A DNA stretch of 64,000 nt from positions 1-64,000 of the forward strand of contig NW_020170393.1 in NCBI RefSeq assembly GCF_000524195.1, written 5' to 3'. The translations under genes were made by a program, and so were the position numbers. Under the pieces are notes generated by a model, which worked only from the letters and a program-made list of their open reading frames with translations, ran no database searches and had not been told where the DNA came from. Positions 25,368 through 40,300 of this stretch are shown here, in pieces. This stretch comes from Echinococcus granulosus (taxonomy: Eukaryota > Platyhelminthes > Cestoda > Cyclophyllidea > Taeniidae). Position 1 is the first letter of the stretch; every line of letters begins with the position of its first letter.

Positions 25368-28300
25368 GTAGGTCTAAACTTAAGCACATCCCACTACCGC
25401 TAAAGCTTTTGCGATAAAATGTGGTTCTATTGTTTACTCACTTTAGGTTGCCCAGAACCAACCCGACATGTCTACTGCGACACTGCGCTGGGCGGAGAAT
25501 CGGTGGTGGAGGTTACGCGGTTTAATCTCATTGGCTGCAAGTGTCAACGTCAGGTGCAGAGCAAAAGAAGCAAGATAAGTAAGCCTCAGTTTTTTTTACC
25601 TTATGTTTGAGAGACAACTCCTGTGCATAGTTAATGGAAATGTCTTCTCATTACATGGTCCAAATTAACTCACCATGTCAATTACAATGACAAAATTCAC
25701 GAAATACGTTTTTACCAGTCGACTTTACCTTAATATCACTGCATTCTTTGAGGGTAGGCTCTCAATGTATGAAATAAACAAGTGTTTGCATAAAAAGTAA
25801 GCCTTCAAGCATATTAACTGAGGCGTTTAATCTGCTGTGCTCTTGCAGTCTGCCCAGTGTACTCCGAGCTGGTGTCAAGGAATTGTTCGACTAGCACTGG
25901 CAAAGAGACAGTCATTCGAAAAAGAATGGTTCAAGACGGATGCATGTGTAAAGTGGTTCTTGAAACTTCCTACGAACAATGTGGTAAGTTACCAGTTCAA
26001 TGCTTTTGAAAATATTTCCACTTGGAGGCTAATTCTTAAACGATAGGCACTAATATTCACTTCGAAAATAACAACAAATTCCCATTTATTGTTATTTGTT
26101 TTTACCTCAATTAGGCTGCCCACCCGACCGTAAGGGAAAAGCAATCTGTAACCCTGCAACCAATGAACTCGAGCAAACAATCACCAAGTTCATCCTGATT
26201 GGTGGAAAGTGCCGAGAGATTGTGGAGACCGAGAGACGACCAGTCAGGTGTTCGGAAGACCTCCTGACTACTCACCAGGCGATGAAGCAACCACTGCTAC
26301 GATGTAACAAAGAAACGGGTCAAGGAGAGCTTGTGAGACCGGTGTGGCGAGTGAGCGAGTGTAAATGCACCCGGGGAGAAGAGATACTGCTACGAGGCCG
26401 ATGTCGTGAGTTGATCACCGTACCCCTCATATACACACACACGAATGCATATTTACTTTCCACCTTGTTTTCTCCTCAGAATGCAATGACCCAAGAACAA
26501 TAACAGCCTGCGGTCCTGACAAAGGTGTGCGTATCCATCAAGTGACAAAATTCACGCTGAATAAACAAACTTTACAATGTGTCTCCAACACCACAGTGGA
26601 AGAGGAGCCCTTCTGTGAGCGATTACACTCACTGCCCATTTGCTGCAAAAATTATGCTTTGTCCCAATACCAATTTATGCCTTTGACCATTCACAGCTTG
26701 TCCCAAAGCAGAGACGATCTACACACCCTGTGACCCTTTGACGGGTAAGAAGAAGATGATTGTGGTGAGCTATGTGCCGGAGAATTGCATATGTAAGAGG
26801 CGAGAGGAGGAACACTCTTTATCCTGCCGATGCGGAGCCGATAAACCGTCGTTTGGAAAATCACTCTGTAATGTTCTGCGCCGAGAGATCTCTATGGAAG
26901 GCACCCTGAAAGAGTGGCGGGATGATATTAATCAATGTGTAGACGTAGTAAAACGGATTACCTATCCACATGGTGAGATATCCAGATTGTACTTTTCATT
27001 GCATCCCAAACACGTATTCTTGCCTTTTTACATTAAAGAAGGATTTCTAATGTTTGAATTTTAAGATGTGTAGTTGAACTAAAGGAAATTCTAAATCTTT
27101 CCATGTAGTTTGCAGCCCCAAAGTCAAATTCATACAGTCGCCATGCATGAAGGGTAAGATGGAAGTTAAGAAGATCATCCAGGAGCCCGACCCTAATGAC
27201 TGCAAGTGCATTACAAATGTCACAGTCAGTAGGGTTGATTGCCGTAAGTCTACACGCGTTTGCTTTAAACCTGCACCTGTGTGGGTTGCTGTTACCGTAG
27301 TTTCCCCTCAATTAGGTTGCCCCCCAAAAAAGACGGTGCTTGGGAGCTGCGACTCGGGCGAGGAAAGGCAAACTTTGGTCTATCTTGATCGAGACTGGGA
27401 TGCACTAACTAAGCAATGCATCTATAAAAATCGACATCAGGAGGATCTCGTTTGTGATTGCCCTATCTCTACTGAATCCACATTGTGCGTTAAAGGACTG
27501 ATGGAAGCAAGGGTAAGCCCAATGCTAAAGTTTGTTTTAGCATTCTGAGATACTTCGGTGGTGTTTTCAGCATACAGGTGTTTATCCGCCAGTAAAGTTG
27601 AAGAAATCAGAGTTAAGCATTGGCTACGAATGACCAATTATTATGTTCTAGCGAACGCGCTACGAAGTGTACATGGGGAGGCTAGGCTGCAAGCGAGAGG
27701 AGGAAGTGCAGCGCTGGCAGCCGAACTGTTCTGCAAAGGCGGTACGAGAGGACTTCGGGCAGTGCAACCTCACCACCTGCCGGCGCAGCCTTACAGTCTA
27801 CACTCAGACTTACAACCCCGCAACTTGTCAATGTGACTGGCAAATCAAGGAGGAGAAGCAATGCTCGTGCTGTGGTGGGTGCCTCTGATTCGCTTATTGT
27901 GGCGACATACTCGGAGACTTATGCTTAAGGGAAATTAGCGTCCACCATTGACTGAAATGGGGCATATGTTCATGCTTATTTAAGCGTTAGTTAGGTATAC
28001 GGGAGGACCACCTTTTAAGAACTCTACTTCATCTGAGTATTTTCTCAAATTTAAGGCTGTCCCGAACCAAAGGTCACCTTTACTTGTCACAACAATACAG
28101 AGTGGATTGCGCAATCGGACTACTACGTGCCGCACGTGAAGGGTTGTGGACATGCTTGTCGAAAGCACTCCATAGTCTCCCGTCAACCAATTCGTAAGGC
28201 ACCTTTGCATCATTCAACGTACACGATTCTTAAAACTGGTCAACTAGGCCTTACAATGACCATATCAATTGGAACGCTTGATCACCTGCCTAATTAAATA

Positions 28301-31300
28301 AGTATTCCTCTGTACTAAAATGACCATAAGAGCAATCGTATAGTCTGAGAGGATCATTTTTATAAGTAAAACTAATCATGTGCATTATTATACCCCTACT
28401 TTTAAGAATGCAATGTGTCAGCTGAAGAAACTGAACGCAGATGGTCTGAATGCGACAAATCAACGTGTCTTCAAGAACTGTTTTACACTGAGGCTTCACC
28501 GGTCCACTGCGAATGCGGAAAGAGGAAACGCGTTCTGCAGACCAGACAGTGCTGTAAGTTTAACTTTATGGCAAATTTTCTCCTTAAACAAATCCTCAAA
28601 TAAGTGCAAGTCCCTCTGATATACCTTCCTAGTCAAACGTCTGAACTCCAAGAAAAATCTTTGCACGAAAAGTGGGACCTTCCCAAGATGATCAAGTATA
28701 AGCAACCTTTTTAAAGGGCTTGAGAGAATATGCATTTATTTGCCCTAGGCTGCACCCAAGAGCCTGAAGAAAGTGACAAATGTCATGAGGGAACCCTCCT
28801 GCACGTTCTCAAAACGGTCAGCCTCGTTGACCACCGCTGCAAAGAAAGTGTCCAATACGTAACCAAACAAACGGGTATGCCAACCATAAATTTTTTCGTT
28901 ATTTAACAACTTCTCTTGGAATGTTTTCATCATCGGATGTATTTGATGCATTGTTTTTCTCAGAATGTGATCAACCAAGTGAGCGTAAGACGGGAGTCTG
29001 TGACCCCTTGACCTGTAAACGACCACTCTTCGAAGTCACCTACACCCGAGACAAGGAATCTTGCGAGTGCCTACCGAGGCAGAAGTTGATCGGATCTGAG
29101 GACTGCTGTAAGTTACCACTTACCTTCATCTGAATTTTGGTAACGAAAGGGAAATAGGGCTAAAAATTCCGAATGACTATCGACTTATTTTGAGGATTTA
29201 AGTACTATATAAGCGGTGTAGCCGCCAGAAGGAGAGGACGATCCCAGACGTCATTCCCTCAATCTGGGAAAGTTCAAAAGCAAATCACAATTCTCATTGA
29301 TTTCACATTATTGCGAAATTCCTTTTTGGCATTTAAGTCGACTTTAATTTATGAAGTAAACCGTATTGTTCATATAAAATTCATCCAATCGCCTTGGCTG
29401 CTGATTCTTCCAACACTAAAGAACAATTATTATTGAATGAAATTGTGAATTAGAGCAAGTTGACCTTGCCTTCACCGCAATCAAAGGATGGGCAAGGGCG
29501 ATTTAGCTGGTTAAATAAGGAAACAAGCTTTTAGGCTGCACGCATTCCCTAGAGACCCTAGCTCAATAAATATACAAGCCGGTCTTCTCATTTAAGGTTG
29601 CCTACCCCCACCAAAGCCGACAAAGACGTGTGTTGGGGAGTGTTATATGAATGTTCAAACGCTGGCCCACTTCGACGAGGCACAGAAGACTTGTGTCCGC
29701 ACGGAAAGTGTCAATCGTCACTGTCCAAGTAAGTCGGCTGTTCTACTTTCGTAATTTTACGTTTCTACATGCCATTTTATGAAGCATATTATTTGTCTGC
29801 TGATGCTTCTTCCAGCAATTAATTAGGTGATCAGAAATCTACGTTCTGATGTTAGAGCATGGGGAATGGTCTTTGCTTTGAAGTGGATGCTTTTAGTGTC
29901 TGTAAAGCTGCTAAAAAACGCAGTACCGTTTAAATTACCATGTACATATTGAAATAGTTCTCGGCTATCAACTGTCATTAGTAGCTTCAAGTTGCTGCCA
30001 TCCAAACTCTATCAGCCCTTTCTGCATGCACACGATACAGTCAATTACAGAAATCATGTCACTTTCTCAATCAATCATGACTTCACTGCCAAGCGCACAC
30101 CGTTGCCTTACAATCTACCCATTTCTGTCGCTTCAGCCTGTCCACTGCCCTCGGAAGTGGTCAAGCCGTGCGGGAGCGCGGGCAACTGTGTCCAGAGCGT
30201 GACGCGGACTGAATACCATTTGGAGGACTGTAAATGCAAGCCACGAGAGGTGGTGACCACTCGCAACTGCTGCTGCCAACAACCGCCAGAAGAAAGGCAG
30301 CAAGAAGACAAGGCTGGCACCTGCCTGCCTAAAGAACACGTCCTTCTCTATCGTCGAGTTGCCTACGAGTGAGTGGGCTAAGAAAGCACATTATTTCAAC
30401 CATCTTCAATTCATTTGCAGTTTGTTCTTCCCCTTCTACCTCATGGGTATCTTTAATAGACTCGATTTTAAGGTTGTGTGGTTTAAAGCTATAAGTGTGA
30501 GTGCTACCTTTCCGAGAAGATAAACACTGGGCTCTAAAGTAATAACATGAGTGAAAAACTACAATAAATGGTTGCAGAAACGGATAACAATGAGAAAACT
30601 TTACCTAAAAAGGAAGAAACAGCACCTTTTCTGGGTTAATCCAACCCTTCAGATTACCCAGTTAACCATTCCTGAACTTGCTGGCTTTATGAATATCACC
30701 ATATGGATTATAAATCCTAAAATACAACCTTTTGATTGAGTTTCACGGTTAAGAATAAAATGAAAAATATTCGTGTTCAATAATTTGTGGCATCAGATTC
30801 AGCAAATTTCAGGTTGTTTTAGCAGTCACCAAGCGGTGTTGTGATTTCACAGAAATCTTTACTTAGTAGGAGTACATTCCCACTGACCATGGTAAATGGA
30901 TTGTTGCTCTCTCCTCGCATCCCCATCATTCTCGAAATGGCTAACTGCTCCGCTCGATTTAGCCTGGTCGACGGAAAGTGTGTGAAACGTATCGAGGAGC
31001 ATCGGACACCAGTGGAGTGCCCTCCGCGCGAAGTAAATGGGTCTCAGCCGCTCGTGGAGCGGGGAGAATGCAACAAGGCCTCGTGTCTTCGCAAGGTTAA
31101 ACAGAGTAGGTGGGTCTTGAACGGATGCCGGTGTCAGCAAATGACCAGCGAGAGCACTGAGGCCTGTTGCTGCAACCAATTTCGGCCTCAAGTCAAGGAA
31201 ATCTGCCGGTCTGATGGAACCATTCTTAAGGTCGGCTTGGATTCAATGCATAATTAATAAAAGCAAAATCTCGAGGAATTAAACCCAGTCACTGATGCTT

Positions 31301-34300
31301 TTAGGAGACTAAGTACTGGAATGCTAGTGATGGCAAGTGTAAACCGGAAGTCTTTGTCGAAGTGCTCCCAAAAGTCGAATGTCCGCCAATTAAGGTGCAG
31401 CCCACCGGTCCTTGTGAGATCTCTACGGGGCGTCAACCTATAAAGATCGCCAAATATGAATTTAAAAACTGCAAGTGCCTGCCTGTTAATGAAACGATTA
31501 AGGATCGTCAGTGCCGTAAGTTTCATATTCATTTTTTCTTGTTCATAGCCTTTGGAGTAAAAATGATGACAGAAGTCATGGAACCCCATTCTAATTGCTT
31601 CAACCTTGAATCCCCGCCTTCTAAGGAAATTTTTTGTCTGATCATAATTAGCATATTATAATTTATAGCATTATTCACTTATAAAGGTGTATTCCTTGAA
31701 TGAAGCGTATCATTTGGTAAAAGTGGTCATAAAGTATTGAAGTAACTAGGATTTATACTGTGTATTTCCAGTAGAAGTACCCTTAGAAAACGAAGGACAA
31801 AAGTACGAGTGGTGATTTCTTTCAGGTTGCAAGGAAAATGAGGAAACATACGGCGAATGCGACGCAATTACTTGCCTTCAGAATGTCACCGTAACACAAT
31901 ACAAACAGGAGGGAGGTGTCTGTAGAGCTCAATTACCGATAACAAAACTTCGGCCATGCTGTTGCACACCGAAGGAATCGGAGCCGAAGGTGTTGCGCGA
32001 ATGCAATCCCAAGACTGGATCCATTCACGAGACTACAGTTAAGCACGTTTTTGATAAGGCGAAAAGTGAGTGCCGCCCCGTCAAGGCAGTGCGAATTCTA
32101 CCACCAAATGGTGAGTGCTATAACATTTACTGACACCCATAAATCAAGTTTCCAGCATAGTTCATCAACAGATGCATCCAGTGGTACACCTTATTAATTT
32201 AACGCTATTTATGCAAAACTGTGGGAAGATTTTAAGCGTCTAAATAGTAGGAACCGAAGACATCCAGCTCCGATTTCATCTTTTAAGTTTGTCTCAAAAC
32301 ATTACAAAAAATTGAGTTCGTTCATTCTTCGTTTTACTGTCGTAGGAAATTGGCGTATTTGACGTTTTCTTTTGAAATGCTACTGCATGCTTCAAAGTAG
32401 CTGTGCTTCAATGAAGAATTAATCAAGAATTTACTCTTGTTAGAATGCCCGAAGAAACCGCTGATCAAGCGCGGTAGATGTAACATCGCCTCAGGTGTTG
32501 CAATTGATATTGTGGCACGTAGTTTATTCGACACCAAATCGTGCACTTGCGGGAAGTCTGTAGCACCTGTTCAACGAATTTGCGGTGAGTCTTGACCGCT
32601 CCTCCACATCATCTTACCTTTTCTTTTGGCTCGGATGTTCACCTCTTCCTTCAGATTGTAGCCACCTTCCCACCATTCCCTCTGAAACGCACTGCGACGA
32701 GGAGAATGCGGAATTAGTCACAACTGAAACCAAATTTGTTCTGGAGAATAATGCCTGTGTAAATAAAACCGAAGGCCATCGCCAAAAAATAGGTAAGGAC
32801 TTTCCTTACCTCGATAATGAATACAATTAAATATTCTTTAATAGCTGTAAAGGCACAAATATTAATGTGCGCTTATTCATCCTTAGCTTATCTTGGCAGT
32901 GCAGCGCCATGAGTCTTTCCTGAAGACGACGGAAGACATGATACTAGGGCAGAATATGTGGTGTACACGTAAAGAATGGCATGACCCGAAGGCCACACCG
33001 CCCGGCGAGGTACAATGGCGGGGTCTTATGTGCTTACGAAACCAAAACGAGTAGTTAAACAAGTGAGGTATTACAGCAGATCAAGAAACTATTCGGGAAA
33101 TTATTCCTAGTGTTAGTTTAACACCCGTTTTTTTTCTGTAGCACAACAATAAACTGTTTGTGATGAATTTAACTTCGCCAAAGTAAATTTAAATGCGGTT
33201 AAATTTCATGGATGAAACCCGGGTTCTAAAAATCATGAGATCCTATAGCTTATCATTGTAGGCCTTGGAGTCAGTGAATCAACAAATATGGAAAGGGTAA
33301 ATTTATACGCAACCGCCGGCTGAAATGATAAGTTAAAAAAGGACAAATCGCTGTCAGAATTCCCGAACAACAAAATTACCCACAATGAAACACTACATTT
33401 ACTGTGCCCAAAATCAGCTTAGCCTAAGCAATTCAAATGTATGCTTTCTTTCTTGGGTACAGTCTGTCCGCCAGTCCAGGAAACCCCCGGGACATGTGAC
33501 CACGAAACCTGTCAGACCACTGTGGAAACAACAAGGCACGTCCTGGAAGGCTGCAGGTGTGTGGAACGCCGGAGCAGCCATCATGAGACCTGTTGCTGCC
33601 CCAGACCCCAAGTCACGGAGGCGTGCCTTGAAAATGGGACCCTGCTAATTCAAAGACACGTTAACTACACATTTAATCCAGAGAAGAGGTCCTGTGAAAC
33701 CGCCGTTCGAGTTGTTAGACAGCCTATTGGTAAGTTGGTTCTTGAGTTGGTTAATCATTTGGAAAGTTTTTTTTAATTTGAGGCAAGCAATTCAAGTTGG
33801 TAATACTATATTTTTTTAAAAGATGCTCCTCTTTGTTTAGACCTTCTAAAACCGAAGTGGCTGGGTGTGCAAAGGTCAACGTATAAATTTGCACTTAGAA
33901 ATCAAGAAAAAGCTGTTTTGCTGAAATGACTACGTCTTAAATGATTCTGGTGCCTCACCTGAGTTTAGCTACCGATCCTAACGTCAAATAACACTTCCGC
34001 TTTTCTCCACAATTTGACCACAAGTTCGCTTGCCGTCTCTTAGATGGTATCCACGGGGCAAGACGTTAGATCCTATACGAAATTTCATTGAGGTTACTAG
34101 TAGATGCTCTTTGGAGTGGTTTTATAATTCTGTGGCAGTAACTGTGCTGACTGAGGGAAGCTTTCAGGCTGTGTCCTGACTGGTGGTGGATGATTTCAGA
34201 CGAAATCGTCTAGGGTTGTCTGGTTTCACTGTGTCACCAAACTACTTCTCCTATCCATGGTGATGAGGAATATGTAGTGGGGAAAGAGCGTGAAGGATGG

Positions 34301-37300
34301 CGTGTTCACATCCAAAGGTAAAGAACTCCCGCAAAATGAAGTTTTCTCCGTTATTTGGGATCGTTCCTGGGAGCTCGTCTTGATTGAACATCTGACGCGG
34401 CAATTGCAAAGCCTTTGTGTTAGTGGGAGGGACCACAGTTCCTGTCTCAGGAGAGACTAGGCTAGAGCCCTACACTCTAGAATGTTTAGAAACTAGCTAT
34501 CAATCTAAATTTTTGAAAATCGCATAGGAAACGCCCTCTGAGGTTGTAGGTACCCCCTACAATTAGCCTACTGCAATCAGCAGCAATTAGTAGTAGGCGC
34601 AGTGTTTGAAGTCTTTTCCAGCTCACTCATCAGGCACATTCAAGTAACTCCGAATTCGGGCGCTTGGAAGCTGTAGGAGAAGATGAGCGAATTGAGGTGG
34701 ACGTCATTTGGAGAATTCATGGTTGTGATTGTGATTGTACTCGACAAAGCCGGCTGGTTACGGAAGTGTTGCTTCAGAGATTCCACTGTCCCAGCTAAAA
34801 TGTTATTTCAGCACTAGAGCTGTACTATTCTCAGCTGATGGGGTAGAAGTCGAACCTCCGCAATTCATCATGTGAAGCCAGCGAATTTTTGTACCGCCTG
34901 AGCCGAATTCGCTATTTACTGTCGACGTTGAGGGTAGTTCGACGTACTGAGTCTGGAATTATCATCTGGTTCAACATCTTCCTCATCTTTAGCTGATGCT
35001 TGAGTAGAAACCTTAGCTTTGACGCACCCTTTAGCAAAAACTGAGTCGGATTCCAATGGTGCAGGTCAGAATCGAAACCCAGAACTCTCGAGCGTTTCAT
35101 GATAGGATGGGTTCAGGCACATCTACATTAAATGTAAGGCTTGGCTACCCTTAAAGCAAGTAATAAAGTGAGTCAACGCTAATTTTTAGATTCGTTTTTC
35201 TATTTTTAATTCTAGACTGTGAAGCAAACAGAAGTGTGGAGATCTCCCGCCACTGCAACACGATGACCTGCAGACCAACTAGGTTGGTTGAGGTTCACAC
35301 GCCGCAAAACTGCAAATGCACGCCCAGGCGTTTAACCGTCGTCGACAATGAACGGCATTGTTGTTGTCGCCCACCGAAAGAGACTTTCTCTTGCCAAAAC
35401 GATCGCGGACTTGTCGCCAAAAGGAACCTTTCTTACACTCTTGAGAATGATACTTGCATTGCAAAGGTGGTAAAGTCAGAGGAAAAGATACGTAAGTTGA
35501 CCTTTCTACTTTGCAATTAATTGCTTCTCGTCTTAAAATCATAGTGATTAAGGTGACACCACCTACTTTATTTAATTTATTTTAATATATTTGTAATACT
35601 TTAAGTAAAATAAACTTTAAAATACCATAAAAGTCTGCATCTTTATAAATCAAGACACTGGAAAATGGGAATGTCACATAATTGGTGTTTCCAGGTCAAA
35701 CCAAAAATTAGCCATTTCAGTGTCTCCAGGTTAAAAATGTCCAAGTTATCTCGCTTCAGGCTGTCCCGAGCCCTATGTGACCCTTGGGCCTTGCAGTCAC
35801 GAGACGAAAATGCAGGCGGTAACCAACGTCTCGTACGACTTGCAGGACTGCAAGTGTAGAAAGCGAGTCACACGATCAACACAGGCCTGTGGTACGTTGT
35901 CTGAATCCTGTTTGCCCACTACCGTCACAATTATGCCTCGATGTTAACAAATAATGTTGATATTCTCATCAAGATTTCCTTATCTTTCTCATCTGTTAGA
36001 ATGCTTGAATTCAATTATTTGTGTTGTGACATCACCTACATCCTTGTTAGTAAATACGGACTACACAAATTGGACCCATTATACTAGCACCAAAAGCTTT
36101 CTTTGCTTTGGTGGCATGTAAAAGTGCTTCCCATCACCCACACACCTGATTTGATTTGAAGAATCATCTATTCAAAACTTGCTTGAAGAACTCTATCAAA
36201 TGGGATTATTTTTGTAAAAAAACGTTTAGGGGTTGCCTTACTTATATTTTGCGCTTCAGGATGCCCTGCGCCGGAAATCGCTCTGGGTCAATGCAGCAAC
36301 GAGAGCCAAACTCGAAACGTCTCGAGAGTTTCCTACACACCAGTGAACGGCACTTGTGTCAAGAAGGTCAAGGTGCTGCGCTCGGAGCCTTGCAGTTAGT
36401 CGATACTTCTTTCACGATTGCTTTGACATATCCACCTTCCTTCTTCAAGTAGCAGATTTAAATTTTGCGACTGTGTGTATTTAAGGACCACTTATAAAGT
36501 TGCGTAATAAGTGAGGCTCTGAAATCGAGATAATTTTGATTGGATCCACATACCTTCATTACTTAAGCAGCAATGCAATGTAAAGAGCTATACTAACTTG
36601 CTTAACAGCAATGTCTTACTTACCTTCAGAGTGCCCTCTGTCAAGGACCACGAGACGCTGTGAGGAGGGTAGCTGGGTAAGAAGAAGCTATACGTACAGA
36701 TTGACCGAGCGAGATGGCAGGACGGATTGTATCAAGGAAATTGAAACAGAGAAAGCGCTCGTTACTTGTCCTCCAGCAAGTCAACTCACTAGCGGCGAAT
36801 GCGATGCCGAGAAGCAAAGTAGAAACGTCTCCTCCAAGCATTTCTTGGTGAATCCAACTACCTGCCAATGTGTGTCGCATGTAGAAATAAAGTTGGAGGC
36901 CTGCGGTATGTGGATCGAAGAATTGGAAACGCTTAAACGTAAACTTAATTCGAATCTGATTGCCATTGTTTCTTCTAGATTGTCATCGGAAGAACAGAAA
37001 GGAAGTCATTTGTAATGGGAGGGAACTCACTATCGACAATTATGAGTATTTCTCCAATCCCGGCGATCAAAATTGTTCCTTAAAGACATCGCATGAAGTC
37101 AAAACCATAAGTAAGTAGATAACATTCTTTCTGCGAAAATCGTCCATGGAAAGTAATGAACTAAGAGCCACTATAGCGAACGCTATTTATGGCCACACTC
37201 AAAGATTAGGAGAATGCGGACATTCAAAAACTAGCACTCTAATCAGATAAATATTAGCCTTACTTTAACCCGGAACTGTTCAAATAGATGCGAAATATCC

Positions 37301-40300
37301 CATAATGATTACATCATGACGTTTTTGGCAGCATGTCCCACCAACCGCCAGGTAGTGAGGCAGAGCGGGGGATGTGTGATCAGGCGGGCCAATGGAACTT
37401 ACCGTGCTGAAGTGACGCGATGGCAGGAGTTGAAGCAGTGCGAGTGCGTGCCTCGAGAAGAGATTGTTGAGAAGCTCTGTGACTGTCCGCAGCCCGAGGC
37501 GAGTTCGCGATGTGCAGACAACTCCCTTCTAATCACTGAGCATCTTCATTTTACCCGTCGGGGTGATCAGTGCACTGCGGAGCGCGTAATGACGCGTCAA
37601 AAAACTAGTACGACTGCTTTCTTTGTTCTCCACCTTCACTCCACAAGTTACTCTACAAGCGATCGCAAAAAATATTTCCTTTGAGAATTATTTTACTAGT
37701 TATTTAAGACTGATCAGTTCATAAGGAGTGGAGTGATTACGTTCTCCAGTTCAAATGGTAATGCAATCTGTTTTTTTGCTTTGTTTGCAGGATGTGAGAG
37801 CGAAACCCAGATTAGTGGGGTTTCAAGCTGTACTAAATCTGCGAACGAAAGCGGGGAATGCTACGAAACAGTAGCAGTGGAGCAGTACTATGTTGAAAAT
37901 TGCAAATGTCTCAAGAAATCACTCACCTTAAGGCGGCTCTGCTGCGCTCCACCAGCCAAAACAAGACGCCGCTGTGATGCAAAAAGACGCCAGTGGAAGA
38001 GCACCGTAACCAAATTTAGCATTGTCCCAGGCGATGTGAGTAAAACGATGTTTTAATGTTTTACTTGTCCTCAAGGTTGGGGGCTTGTGTCGCCATGATC
38101 ACATGCAAGTGCTGGTAGACCGAGATAAAGTAGTTGTCATTCCGCCATTTTACTTCTGAATTCTTTTGCAACTTTTTAAAGGTGGATGTAGTAATCCTGT
38201 TCCTGTTTCAGCATTTTGAAGAGATGTTTTAGTATTTCTAGGGTTCCCAATTTGTTTGAACTGTTCTTTATAAAATATTACTCTTAAAGTATTTCGACAA
38301 TAAGCGAAAATGTGATGTTGAATGGGCATATCATTCCTATACCGCATGTCCTCAATAACGTTCTGAAACTTCATTTGTTTTTGAATCACTTTCTCTTTCA
38401 ATAATCTCGCTGAGGAGATCCGCGACCCTAGAAAACGTCCCTGTTTCGGTTTGCTAGACGTTTCCTTTTTCACACCAAATTTCCGGCCATCATGGAAATG
38501 CTAAGATCTAGAGCTGTAGTTCAGGTTCCCTATTTGTCCTTAAATCAGTTAATAGCCACTATGATGCCGGGGCCAATCAAAGTACTGTACCTATGCCAGA
38601 ATGGGACCACATCGTGTCTCCAGCGCTCAGCCAGCATTCATGTACGCACCTGCCATATCCCGAGCTCGCTTACATTGGTCTGCAATAAAGCCATCCGGAC
38701 TAAGATCTTCATTTCTTTAATTATTCTAGTTAGAAACTGGACAGGATCTAAGCTCTCACTTACATACACGACGGTTTATAACAATGCCATTATGCTTAAA
38801 ATTTTAACACTGTCTCACACTTATAGGTTCTCTTTTCCTACGGCAACGTAACCATACTCGACAATAAGCTCTCGGCACTGAACTACGAGACCACTGACAT
38901 GGTCGTCTGTCCCGCAAAGACGGTCCACGAGGACTGCAACAAGGAGACGGACGCCTGGACACAAACTACCACGTGGTTTGAAATTGACGACTGCAAATGC
39001 AAGAAACGGGAGGTAGTAAAAACTGGAAAGTGTGGTGAGTTCCCTTCACTTTCCGCCCACTTAGGGAGGGCGAAAGGGCAATGGCATGCATGGGATTGCT
39101 TACATATCACTTCAAAAAGGCAGCAGCACTAAGCGCTTTTTATCTAAGAAAGGGGAAAGCGTATTGACATACTTCCTTTTCGTATTTATGTATTCTTATC
39201 CGTCTTATATTCCATCCCGAAAATGTGCACGTCAGATACACATCACATCATTTGTCGGCTTTTGCTGTAGAGCAATATCCTTATTACATATGGGACACAT
39301 TGACTTCCCGTAATCTAAGTTTTCGAAGCTTCTTCGATCAAATAAGGGCTCAGTAATCTAGTCAGCGACATGCACATTCATACCAATTCAAAGCTTGCTC
39401 TGATAATGTTAGCTAATCCCACTACATGGTTATTCCAATCACTATCATCCCTACGTAGCCTGTCCCAAGCGTGAGGTATGGAAATCGCCCTGCGAGAAGC
39501 ATTTCCAAACAGTGAAAATCAAATCCTACGAGTTCGTTGATGGGGAGTGCGTGCCCTACGTGACGTCCACGCGGGAGCGCTGCAGTTGTCCAGATGGCTC
39601 CTTCCAGCGGGTCCGGTGTGACGGCAACAGCCAGTTAACCAAATGCACCCTCACCTACACCTTTGTGGCGGCATCGAGGCAGTGTAAAGCGCGGAAACTC
39701 TGCGTCAGTTGGCTGCAGTCCTGTCCTGCAAGCAAACGATACAGTGTAGGCACTTGTGGTCCTGAGACGGGTTACAGGCAGAGGATTAGTGAAGTAAACT
39801 ACAATCTGGATAAGGCCACCTGCAAGTGCAAAGCCCGTATAATCAACAGGTGGGATGCCTACTGCGGTAAGTGAAGTTAACTAATTGGCAGACTATGTAG
39901 TACAGGCTTAATGACATGCTCTTTCAATTTAAGGCTTATTTGATTTCATAGCTGGAATCATTAAGGGTCTGTAAGCATAATATTCCGCTAAATGAGAATG
40001 CTTCCTCGTGCTCATTAATTGTGGGCTTCATCCGCATGTATTTCAGGAGCCATTGGCTTGTCCTGCCACCTTTATTGTTATCCTCCCTTCCAGGTTGTGC
40101 TCACCTGAACAGCCAAAACGTTTCTTGTGACAACGGGGTTAAAACAACAACTGTAACGACATACAAGCTCATTGATGGCGAATGCATACCCGATGAGGAC
40201 TCCAAATGGGAAAAGATAGGTAAACAAACACCAACTTCTTTTCGTTGTAAGAGCTGAAGTTTAGAGAGTCAATCACTGGCATTCGACCAATTTATAAGGC

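Noticed and set aside
32884..33053. Open frame with one Cys (near GQNMWCTRKEWHD) as a decayed module exon
   Set aside because: It overlaps the third copy of the dispersed repeat and lacks the module pattern, so the repeat explains it better.
38492..38851. 119-aa open frame as a gene or exon
   Set aside because: Composition is not protein-like, no splice pair gives a compatible phase for the whole frame, and the flanking exons join without it.
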